Source of the DNA: Timema cristinae
Lineage: Eukaryota > Arthropoda > Insecta > Phasmatodea > Timematidae
Length of the DNA stretch: 64,000 bases
NCBI GenBank assembly: GCA_039000515.1
Contig: JBCFYV010000024.1
Coordinates: forward strand, 45,056,187-45,120,186
Reading direction: 5' to 3'
Both the position numbers and the translations under genes were made by a program. The notes beneath the pieces are model-generated. The model was not told the origin of the DNA, searched no databases, and saw only the letters and a program-made list of their open reading frames with translations. The stretch's first letter is position 1; every line of letters starts with the position of its first letter. Below, one piece after another: positions 34,601 through 47,736 of this stretch.

Positions 34601-37600
34601 GAATGTTAAGACCTGCACAGGTTTCCATGATAGCTGGTTTTAGACACAGTGATACGTGAATTGTACCTTCTTCGGTGGCCGCACAATCTAAGGTGTTACT
34701 CTCACAATAGACTAGACTGCCAACGTTGGGGAGATGGGGGTTTGAGTCCGGTCAGGTGTTTTTTACCAAATGGTTTTCCGCTCACCCTCCACACAAATGT
34801 GAGTACAATTCCTATGAGCTAAACCTGCCCTCATCCTTAACACACTAGCGTAATTAGTAGATATCCATATAACCTGAATAGATAGTAAGATGTTGTGCTA
34901 AAAACAAATTAAAAAAATAGATATTATTTAATTCAGTATTGAATTAAGTATGGAAACATCTTTCTAAATAAGAGCATGTGTTGGTTTGATAGTATTAGCG
35001 TGATGAAGGAAAGTTGCACTATTTGTTGATATGAGTGTAGGAAATATCAACATTAGGACAGATAAGACAGTTAACAAATGTATTATCCGATCATTCACCT
35101 GAAGCACTCTGGGAGCTCCAACCAAACTTGCGATGGCTGAGGACAAAGTGGCAGCAAAACAGCCTCCATAGATTAGTGGGCCCCATGAGGAGACCAACTC
35201 CATAGCCTGCAAGATCAGAATACACAACGTTATTGAAGAGAATGCAGGTTAAGGTATGTATTCTTATACTCCCTTTGGCCAAATAAATAATACGGTACAT
35301 TGCTTGACTGCTTAGGATAAATTAATTAAAAATTTGTCTAGTAGGTGTGATTAATCGGTATATTAATATTTAAGCCAAAACCGAAAAGAATTGTAACTGT
35401 TATGGACATTGTGGTGGTGGAACTATAAATTTCAAAAGAAAAACAAACATGATATAAAGTATGTTCTAAAAGTTACTGTGCAGTAAAGTATCACACACTT
35501 TGCTGTAGTTCTTTATTGATAAACATGTCCCACTTTCTCACACCTCCTCAGGTAGAAAAAGTATTATGATCATCAAAAAAAAATTGAACTCGAGATTTTG
35601 ATGGATGTCACCCCCTGAAACTTAAAAATATTTTCTTTGGAATAATGTTGGTCTCTCCTTTACTAGGACTAGAACCAAAACCATTTTACTGATCAGACTA
35701 AAACTAGGGGTTTCATAAGGCTCATTAGAGTTTTTTTTTTTTATTATTATTCATCCAACCCTAAAACTATGAGTACCTAGTTTACTCAAGAGTTAAAAGA
35801 GAAAAAATCGATTTTCTCACAATATGCGCTAATGATCTTGATTAAATTTTGTGTAAAGGTATTGTTTAACATTACAAACTAAATTGTAACTCTTTGAGAT
35901 AAGAAATAACCTATCATTGAAAGTTGCAGTACCATAAAAAAAAAAATATTTGAAATATATTTTTATAAAACCAATATTTTCCAAGATATTGGTAAATATA
36001 TATTTTTTTAAATTGAAGTCTGGGAAATTGATTGGATCTGCTCTTTGGTGAACAGAGAGCTAATTTTTTTTTTCAATTTGTTTATGTGACCGTTTTTATT
36101 ATTTCATTTATGGTCTTTGGTGGAATGTTTTTGCAACAATGTATATTACTTCGTTTCACATATCTTATGAGTTTTAGTAAATATCATTTTTCCATTTTAG
36201 CTAAAGCAGCGAGAAAGTCTCTGTGGTGCACCGTACCATTTATTTTACACAAACACGTTGATAGGTTTTGATCTCTAATTGTTTGGCTAGGTGTGCCACA
36301 CAGCCACACGTGTTGAACGGGGTGAAACCTATTAAACACATGTTTAGTTCCTATCTATACTGGGGTACTTGACCACATCCCACAATGTGTTTCTATCCCT
36401 CAACACAACAACCTCTCTCTTCTTTGGTTTTCTAAACATTAATGAGACAGATTGTGAGTGTTCTAATTATTGAACTGAATACTATGAATTACTTGGTTTA
36501 TTTTACAGATAATTTTTTTAGGTTGTACATTTATGAACACAATTTGTTTGGATGATCTTGAATCTTTAAATTAATTTATTAAAAAAAGAATTTCAGTTAC
36601 TTCAGTTATTTAGTGTTTTTAAATTTTAAAAATTTGATGTTTTTAATATATAACATGATGATTTTGTTTTATATTCCATAACATGATGATATTTTTCATT
36701 CGGTGTCCATCTATATGAGTCTTTGTTCAAACCGCAAGTTCTTACACCAACATGGCCTACCAGTTGGCTGTGCTTTTCACGTCCTGTGCACTGAGCGTGC
36801 TTACAACCCAAGTGGAAAGGAGGAACAGATAAATATAACGTTTGACCACAATGTCATACCTCACACCCTTTAAGGAATGGAACTGGGTTGGTTAACCTGG
36901 TTGTCGTTCTCCAGCCCGAACCGACAACTCCGGTCAGTACAGTTGGCGATGATGGCCCAGGGTTCCTCGGGTTCTCGGCCACCGCCCGGAGGTACTCGGT
37001 CACGTTCCCACTGGCGTCTCTCAGCACGCAGCCCCCCATCATGAAGGCGTAACCCACATACGAGAGGAACGTCACAAGAATCGCCAGTAGGGTTCCAATA
37101 GGATGGCACTGCTAGGGTCCTGCAAGGAGGATACGTTCACACGAGACAGATTATTAACTTTGCTAGGGACAAACCTACTTCTACCCTTACAACTTTGTAC
37201 TTTCCCTAAAACTACCCGCCATATTCATACCTATTGTATTAAATTAACAATGGTGTATTGAACAAAACTATATTAAGCTTAATATTCACTACTAGATCTT
37301 AGACTTGTCATACTTAATACCCTTGTCTATTTCCAACCTGTGGCCTAGGTCACTTTTTTATTCAAGCCATATATTTTCCACTACCGGCTCGCTGGGCCTG
37401 TCGTAGCTTCATATACCTTATAATCTAACCCAAGACTAGGACAGGTACAACATCCAGTCCAGGCCGTTAATTCATCGCTATAGAAGTGTAAACCCACATT
37501 TCACCAATGATAAGTTTTTTTGGCCATGTCGGGAATTGAACCCGGAACCCTTAGCTCAGTATACAAACACACTACCGACTGAGCTAAGGTGTCGGATCTC

Positions 37601-40600
37601 TTTTCATACCTGGCTTCTACAGATTGATTTTTAAATATTAACCTACCAAACAAACCTAACTTCAAATTGTAAGCGCATAATGGATGGGCTTTGTTTTTGC
37701 TTTTAAAATATCTTTCTATCAGTTAATATAGTTATGGTAACCTGTGGTCAGGTAAGGTGTCAACTCATGTGCTAGGTCCGGTTCATCTCTTCCGCCAGAT
37801 TTATCTGATTTCAAACCATCCTCACTCTGACAAGGCATGTATTATCACACTTGTGAATGTATGGAATGTCCAGGCCTCCTCCGTGGTTCAGATCCCAGTT
37901 AAATGTAGGTCCTCCATTTCATCTCACAATCACCCTACCATTCACTACACAAGCGTGTAAGTGCGTATAACCCGAACAGGTAGTAAGACGCGGTGCTAAT
38001 AATAATACATAATACAATATATATAGTTAATAAAGTGAGATTGAATTAAATTAATTTTAATTTTCTTTTAGTAGAAAATATTAAAAAATTGAAAATCTAA
38101 CCTCATTAGGTTCTGTCCCTTGGTTTATACTATAAGTGTTAACGTTTCAGGTTTCTTAGTAATCTAGGGGCTTCTAGAAGGTATGAAAAGACAAACACAC
38201 ACACACATTAGGAAATTGTTATATAGATTTTATATTAAAAAAGAATAAGTTGTGAATTTTCCATTATTTAACACGCCTGATATAGTAAAAATGCCTTTTA
38301 TCTCAATAACTTCTAGTGAAGAGAGAAAAGTGTCAGTTTTGGGGTTCCCGACTTAAACTCTATTCCTGCCTTTCTAAACAACTGTACCTTAAGGTCTCCG
38401 GAGAGATTGGCCCCTGCCACTATCCCTGTGACAGCGGGGAAGAACACAGAGAACACGGAGAAGAAGGAATGTTCCACACCTTCGAACTCACGGTAGTCAC
38501 TCCAGATGTTGCTTGAAAATGTTTTCACTGATCATATCAAACAATGTTATCAAAAGTGACAGTTTCAACAGTTTAGACATCAAGGTTATATCCTGCATCT
38601 TCTGTTTAGTTCCTTAAGGATGGGTGGGATTTCAGAGGTGAAACTTGGGCTGATGGGGGTTTATGGCACCCATGGCAGATTTTTAAAAAAATGGCGCCGT
38701 TTGAAAACTGTTATTTAAAATTTGGCTAACTTGTTATATTGGTACTAAACTTGTTACTTGTTAAAATATTGGATACAAAATTTAAAAATATATTATTTCA
38801 TTGTTAAAAGACTAATCTTATATTCTTGCTAATATTTTTAGTAAATTTGGCATCCAGGGTACACACACACACACACACACACACACCACCTGCCTCAACA
38901 TAGTTACGCCACAGAGAAGAGGAAATGAGAGTTAAGGCTACGCGGGGAAAAAAACCTCTTTGGGCTTCATTAGAAACGTCTAACCTGCTTTGTTAGACTC
39001 ATGTTCTATGGTGTCACTCTTGTGTTTAAACTAGACTACTGATGATGGGGATATTGGTTTTGAGTCCCGGTACATGTGTAACTGAGGGTTGTTTTTTAAA
39101 ATGGATTTTAGCCAAAAAAAAAAGGGTTCTTTGTCATAAAAAACTTTTTTCCTTCATTTTCACTTTAAAGAATAGAGAAATACAACTATTTATTTTACGA
39201 TATTCTGCCTATTAATTTTAAAAGTTAGCATTAATCAAATCTTGGACAGAATTAATTTTGTTCACTGACAGCACCTTCTCTCAATTTAATTTTAAATAAT
39301 GATTTAGAACTTAAGTTTGTTTAAATACATCTTACCATTATTAAGTTATTGGCGGATATTAAAAAAAACACTCTTTTAGTAGACTTTCCTTAGATCTAAC
39401 TTGTTTGAAATTCAGAGAGATGTTGATTAGAAGCAGCTTGGGTATTCGAGATTTTTAGACCACTGTTATAAGTAAGTCTTAGGAGCCAATGACAAAAGTT
39501 ACACTGGCTGAACATTTACAATAATGGCTCACTTAATAGCTATTGCACCATAATTTGATTCTAAGGAATCTAAGTTCAACTTCTCGAGGCTATAGAGAAG
39601 TTTATTTTCAGTTCAAATCATGTTTTTCCCACTCGTTCTCCTGTCTGGTAGCTACCGTTACAGTTCCTCTGTATTAAGGTACTAGATAGTAGAGCAAAAC
39701 TTCATAAACGCCCGAAACTAAGTAGGCTTATAACGCTACTGGGTGAAGCTTTCCATCTGTATGAGAACAAACAGGGGAGGAGGAAAATACAATACAATTT
39801 GTGTTTTGACCCCCCCACTCTCCTATTAAATTACATAATTCGACTCGCAAAGATCTATTATATGCTCCTATAGGTCTTAACGTTCAACAAAAATATGTGA
39901 ATTTTTATGACTTTTCATAAAGGAAAAGTTCAAATTTTAAACTATGTTTACAAATCTATGAATATATAGAGTGATAGAAAATAGTTTGGTATTCACTCCA
40001 GTAAACTCGTGTACTGTTAAAGATTTTGACAATTTCTAACCTAAGCCGTATCTCAACAGTCCCCTAATCTCCTAACTTTACTCCTTTGCAATAAATTTAT
40101 TGATAATCTTGATTTAAAATGTATTGCTAAACACAAGCTATGAAAAGATATCAACGAAACTCAAAAAGGAATTAGAAGCTGTCGTGAAACTCACTGTTAT
40201 AGCCGACGAAACCCTTAGCTTTCTCCAGGTCGCTCTTTGGCCCCATGATGCTGCCCACCACGAAGTCCACCTGGGATGCTATCAGGACAATCAGAAGTAC
40301 CATTTGGGTCTACGACACACACAAACATGTTCCTGCTTAGCTGGTGGGAAAACAGAGATGACATGAGTTCTGAGACACTTTCATTAGCAATCGAAATCGA
40401 TATTCCTCTAAGTGGGAGAGTTTTGCCATCTAGGCACTCGATAGTTCAAGTACCCTTACAGTTTTAGTAAAGGATATGCACGATGCATGTCCTTTCACAC
40501 AGGATGAAGGATGTGAGGTTACTCGACAAAACAACCATCACAAGGATAAAAAGAGGTTTTCATTCTAGAAATATATTGTATACATTCACATCCAATGTCC

Positions 40601-43600
40601 ATTTCCTTTATTTGTCCTTCATGTTATTCCTTTTATATGTTCGTATCTAAGTGTCCTATCATTCTTTATAAATTTCCTTCCCCCCATGCCCCTTTTTTAT
40701 TTATTCTTTTATGAAGTTGTGTTGCACGTTTCACACTCACTCCTGATGAGTCCCGATAGAATGAAACCTAGGTCGGGGATTGACTGGTAACGATGAATTT
40801 TCTTCGAGAGGCAGCCATTATCTCTTTGTCTAATGGGAGCAGTGTAAAGAGTGAACTATCTTCTTCCTATCATTGTAAAAGCAATATTGTGATTGTTGCT
40901 TTTATATGTTTCTATCCACCTTTCCTGTACCTTCTTCCAAATATATCGCAGGGATAAGAACAGAAAAAACTTGATAGTTTTTTGTTTTGTTTTTTTTAGT
41001 TTTAATAATACATACACTTTGTTAACCCTGAAAGCTTACCTTTGCACGTTTCCACTATGGCTTTAGTTTATAAGATAACAACCCGAATGTTGGCTTGATT
41101 TGATTTCTTTCCGTCTTGAGCTGGTATGCACTCGGCCCTTGGACTGGTTAGTGCTGCCTGCACCATCTGGTGTATATCCCATACTTGGGGTGTTCAGAAA
41201 GTGTAGTAGTTCCCCGTTGCCTTCCACACTAAACTTCTTTTTGTAACTCTGAAGGTTCTTACCAATTTAGCCTGGAAAGTTATTTTCAAATAACCTCCAG
41301 GGTTCTTTTACATGCCAACATCAACACGGGACTGACGGCTTTACTTCCCCTTTGAAGGACGTTCTGCTATGAATTTTAATCTCTCAAGTAAAATCCATCG
41401 ACCCCATCTGGGTTTAAATTCAAAGACATAGAGTCCTGAGGTAAGCACTTTACCCCAAGACCATCGAGGTTGACACATTATGTTTATATTTTAAAAACGA
41501 CTTTTTTATTTTTATATATATATATATAATATATAAACAGTTATATATTTATCTCTATATATACATCAATACATACATCGATCTTTCTACCTCTGTGTAT
41601 GTGTGTAGATATATATATGTGTGTGTATAATATATATATATATGTGTGTGTGTATGTGTGTATATATATATGTGTGATGTGTGTGTTATATATATAATAT
41701 ATTATGATACTGTAGTATTACAAAATTACAAGAAATAGAAAGATCTGGCAATTCATCTAACTATTTATGTATTTATCTATTTTTTTCCTTGTTAAATTTT
41801 GTAATCACTCCAGTATCCCCTTGGATAAAGATTGGGGTGCCCCATCGTGGATAAACGCCCTTCTCACAAGGAGGGATGTGGAAGTCACTCACCCGAGTGA
41901 CCCAGTCCATGCCCACCATGGCCAGCACCAAGATGCCCACCAGGGTACCTATCCCAACCACTCGGATATCGTTGGTCGAGCCATCAATGAGTGTGATGCC
42001 GAACGTCCTGAGCAGGTCCTGCAGACTCTCACAGAACCCCACGATGTACATGGATACAGCTATGGAGTTGGCGAGGGTGAACATCAGACCTATAGCGCCT
42101 CCGAACTCGGGACCCAGGGACCGGGAGATCATGTAGTAGATGCCACCTAGATACATACAAGCGCCCCCCAAAAAAAGAATCCATTTACAACATACTCGGC
42201 CTTTTTTCAAGTTTGAGGAGATATCTTAAAAATGGAATTAGACTAACTAAAGTACATGTTTAAGGTTCACACTAAAAGAGGATTTTTGGAGATTAGAACA
42301 CCCCTACTAACAGTTTTCCACTACCCTCCCCCCCCTCCTCCCTTCCTCCATCACCCCACTCAACAGTTTTTTTTATTTTCATCTTATATATTTGATTTTA
42401 TTTCCATAGTTCTCTCATCTTGTGTTGAGGAGGCGGGGGGGGGGGGGGGAGGGGGGTTGTATGCCGATTGTTCTTATTTTATGGCCTTTATATGCTATGT
42501 GATGGTTTTATTTTTATTCTTCCTGCTCATCCTATTTAGGTTTTTTATCTCAGCCCGTCAGGGTACCATATGTATGCCTTTTATTTTTCATTTCTGGAGT
42601 TATTGGCGTTGGAGAGCCCTTTGGGGCTGGTGCGTGCTGTTTCCAATTTCTCTCTCAGCAAGTAGAAAAATAAATTATGATCGTCAAAAAAAAAATCAAA
42701 CTTGAGAATTTGATAAATGTCGACGTTTCATGACCTGCTGAAGGCAAAAGAGTGGTTCTGCGATGTCGTCTGACTGTCTCTATGTGTATGTGTAGCTTAG
42801 CTTTGAGCCAAAACCATTTTACTGATCAGGCTGAAACTTAGTACCTAGGGATTTTCATTAAGTTCCCCGAGGAGTCTTTGTAAATATATATCTAACCCTA
42901 AAAATAAGTGTAGTTTACTGATTGACTGATACTGATTAAATTTTATACCTGGGCATTGTATACATTGACAGATAAAATGAAAACTCTCGTTTTACCGTAA
43001 AAATTATTTAGGGTACTTAGATTTAGTCGGAAATTTACAGTTTAGATCATATCTTCGCAACTATTTGGGATACAAAAAAAAAACACATTGTAAAATTGTA
43101 TTACTATTAAAGATACACATTTTTTATTTGAAATAAATTTTTATAAAACCAGTAGTTTGTGAGTTATAAACAATTATATATATTTTTTCTTTGAGCTCAT
43201 TGAAACATAACATTATTGTTATGTACATTGGTGGTCAAGATGTTCCTCTTTTCTCAATGATTCTGTAACAGTGTATATTATTTCATTTCACAAATCTTAC
43301 AAGTTTCAATAAAATTTATTTATTTAAAGATAAAAAAGAATTTCTGTGGGACATCATATTATTTGTTTTTATCGTATGAGTGTATATTTGTATTTTATAT
43401 TGATGTTCTTATATAAAATAGATTTCTTATAAACAAAAAAACAAACCCCACTACCCATAAAATAATAATCAATATTGCCCACCTCGGTGGTCACATGGAC
43501 TAAGGCGTCACTCCCACAATATAGTTGCTGCCAATGACAAGATGTTAGGGTTCGAATACCGGTCAGATGTACTGAGGGTGGCTTTTCCTAGACGATTTTT

Positions 43601-44818
43601 CCCTTCTCGACACAAATTCGGGTGCACTTTCTCTAAATCAACCTTGCTCATCCCTCACCCAATAGTGTAACTAGTACATACGAGTAGTAAGACGCTAAAA
43701 AATGATTATCGGATACAATGCATACAATTTAAAAAATTAATAGAAACTAACCTTTCACCATGTCATTCCAATATTGTATCTTAGGTAAGAGTTGTAACAT
43801 GTTTGAAGGATACAGGGGAAAAAGGGGGAAAGTCTCAAAACACATTTTCAAGGACAACTACTTTTATATGTTAAGGACCAGAGCAATAAATAATTTAATT
43901 AATTAATTTGAATATTAAACATGTAAGAGACTTTTTTAACCCTAGTCTAAAGGGTATGAAAAAGGTATCATGATTGTTTAACAAACGGATGGAAGCACTA
44001 ATTCAATTTGAGTTAAAATTTGAGACTTTTGTCCCTTCCACCACCCCACTCCCCTCCTGGTACCCATTTATTTATTTAATTAATTAATTTGTTAGCTGAA
44101 TTATTATTGGTTTGTAATAGTACTAACCTCCTTTAATCTGACCGTTCGTACACACTGCAGACATAGATATAGTTGTCAAAAGAGTGACCAGATTGGCGAG
44201 ACAAATAACAGCCACACCTTCGCCTGTAAAATAGCGCCAACCAATAGTATCTTATTAAATATTAATAACAAAGTGGTTTGGTGATAATTATACTATCAGT
44301 CCAAAATGTAACTAGTATTTATCCACTTCAGTTGCTGATTGTCCAAGGTGTCACTCTTGTGTAAGATTGGCCTGCTGAAGATTGGGAGGTCGAGATTCGT
44401 TACCCAGTCGGATTTAATGAAGATGGTTTTACCTACATCAAGGGAAGTAATCCATAGCTTTTTATTGTTTTTATAAATCACTTGAATACTTATCAAATAA
44501 CACAAATAATTTAGTTACCAATCTTGAGAGCAAAAAAAAAGTAGAGGATTTATAGCCCGATAGGGTGACCTGGTGGTCTAGGGGTGAGGTGTCAGACTTC
44601 TGTTCTGGGGGTCCGGGGTTAAATCCTCGGTCCCGACACAGATTTATCTGATTGTCAAATCCTTCCTTCACCTCTGACAAGACGTGTATTAATCATAACT
44701 TGTGAATGTGTGGAATGCCAGGCCTCCACCGTGGTTCGCTCCATTTCATCTCACAATCACCCTGCCATTACACATTAGCGAAGTGCGTATAACCCGAACG
44801 GGTAGTAAGACGCGGTGC

Positions 44819-44853
<35 letters not shown>

Positions 44854-47663
44854 TAGCCAGATAGCTACTATAAAAATAAACTTACGTGTCAGTCAACAAT
44901 CGCGTCATATCGACCAAGCATCCGCTGTCTGTTGGCGTTGATAGTAACAACTTTTGCCGATAGAGGGTGTCATGTGGTCAGCACAACGAACCCTTCGGCC
45001 ATTAATGTCAGTTTTATAGACCAGAGCCGCTACTTTAACGTTCAAGTAGCTTATCATTTGTCGTAGTGAGTCTTAGTTAACCCCGTTCCAGACCCACTTA
45101 TCACAGAAATTCTAGAAGTACCGGGGATCAAACCTGAGTCTTCTGGATCTGAAGCCAGGAAATCTGACCACTAGACTACAGAGGCGTTCCCAGATATCTA
45201 CTATAGTAAATATAACCTATTTAACATATTTATAAAACTTTCAGGTGAATTGATGAAACTTTCATAACATCCTCAACTTTGGATGGCCTGGCAGTTATAA
45301 AAGCTATTAGATCTATTTTCACAATTATTCATATGCCACGTCACGTAATATGCAACTTTCACTTTCAACCACTATTTATATTGTAGAATTTTATCAATGT
45401 TAACCACACTTTTTTTTTAAGGCTATTTTTGTGAAACTTTGTTTCTATATTAATTCATTTTGAAAAACAGCCTTGGTAGAGATTGTTTCGATATTAAAAC
45501 GCCATATGTCTGACCGCCTTCGGATAGACTTTGGTTTGAATTCCAGATATGTAGGTACAAGTGTTTTGGGGCCCCATTTATAGTATAAATCTCAGTAGTC
45601 AATCGATCTCCCAATATAAGAAATGACGAGCTGTTAAGCTCAATTGGCCGACTCCGAATTTCGACTGTATATAATATCCTCCTCGATTTAGAGGGTACGA
45701 AAGCAGACAGTGTTGCTCACCCACTCCTGCTTGCCCGATGACCCAGGACAGACGCAGGAACAGCATAACACCCCAGATGTTGAGGAGGCATCGCATCTTC
45801 AAACAAACACATCACAACTGTTGACACCAGTACTTGATTAAACACTCTAATTTGTTGACTTATATAATGAGGTGGACTGGATAAAACTAGCTCAAGATAG
45901 GGATAGGGTGTTATGAGGTGGACTGGATGGACCTAGCTCAAAAAAGGGATAAGTGACCTAGTTTTGCAAATTTGGCCATAAACTTTCGAGTCCCTAATTC
46001 CACACATAGAGTAAGTATAGTGAACTTAGCCGAAGTTCTACAGGAACAGATCCTTTATTTTGTTTAGTTACCGGGGCGTTACAAGGATCGTGATGGTCAC
46101 ATGTTCACAGTTACTATTTGTTGGATTCACAGACAAAGCTGGCAGCCAAGGGATGGTTTACATTGCCTCAATTTCAAGGGTTAAATCTGGCTCCAGCTTG
46201 GCTATGGGCGGGTGGGTCACAGGTCCCATAGATCCCATAGATCCGACTCTTAACCATGCCACTGTATAGTTACTCACAAACACTCCTTCCAACCATCCAA
46301 ATTTGATGACTTTCCCCTTCTTCTGTTTCTCTTCACCATTCTCGCCATCTAGATGACTCTGGAAACACAAAACAGACAGGACGTTAGTTTTCTACCATCT
46401 CTGCCAGTAGAGTATTAAATGTATAATTTTTTGGGGAATATTGGGGCCACTTTTAAATTTGGTTGGCTAAATGGCTAACTCTTCCTGAGTGGTAAATTTA
46501 TTAAATAGTTGTGACTTCCTTATATTCCAATGTGGATCTACTTTCGCGTTTTTATAAGACATTTCATGGGATCTTCAGCTGCTTAGGTAGCTAAAAATAT
46601 TTCCAATCAGATTTTGAGCTCGGTGTGAATATTATTAAAACATTTAATAATACATGAGATTGGTGTTTACTGGAATTAGTACAAAACTATTTTTTATATG
46701 ACTCTGTACATGTATATACTTGTAAATATAATTTAAAAGTAAAATTTTCCCAATCTGATAACTTAAAAAGAACACTTTTTGGGTTTACCACTAAGACCTA
46801 AATGCGTGGGAAACGAAACCTAATGGTATAGAATGGATCTTTTTGAGTTTTTATTTATTTAGCACTACGTCTTACTACCCGTTCAGGTTACACGCCCAAG
46901 TACTAACTCCGCCCATGAATTAGGGATAGGTAAAGTTGAATTTAGAAGAAGTGAACCCGCAATTGCGTGGAGAGAGAGAGAGAGAGTGGAAAGCCATCTA
47001 GAAAGAACCACCCCCAGTACACCCGACCAAGATTCGAACCTCGATCTCCCCGTCCTCGGCAGTCTACCTCAACACGACTAGCGCGTTAGCCAACTGCACC
47101 ACCGAGGCGGGTCTGTTTGAATCGAATGATGTAATTTAATAAGGAGGTCACCCGCTTCAGTAGATTCATGCTCTAAGGCGCTACTCTCATAGTAGATTAG
47201 ACTGCTGAAAACGGGGAGATTGGGGTTCAATCCTGATCGGGTGTATTTACGGTGTTTTTTACTAGATGGTTTCTCACTCCACGTAAATGCGGGCACACCT
47301 CCTCTAAATTTAACCTTTCTAATCCCTATTACATTAGTGTAATTTGTACATATGCTCATAATTCGAACGGGTAATAAAACGCAGTGGTAAAAAAAGAGAA
47401 AGGATCAGAATACTAATTTTAATGGGATCTGTATTTTCTTCCTCCGCTCTTTGTTCTCCTATTATTTGACAGCTCCACCTAGGAAAGTTATAAATCTATT
47501 GTGGTTTGTGACGTTTATGATTTTCTGCTAAATTTGTATATCACTTTGAGACCAATCCTTTTGTTCCAAAATATATTTTAAAACTTAAAGAACGTTTAAT
47601 CAATCCCGATATAGGTTACACACGATGCAGGATAAAGACGATAATACGCTGAGCTCTCACGCT

Positions 47664-47736
<73 letters not shown>

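Noticed and set aside
42256..42705. 149-codon plus-strand open frame
   Set aside because: It spans C and G runs and the start of repeat R; composition is low-complexity and nothing matches a family.
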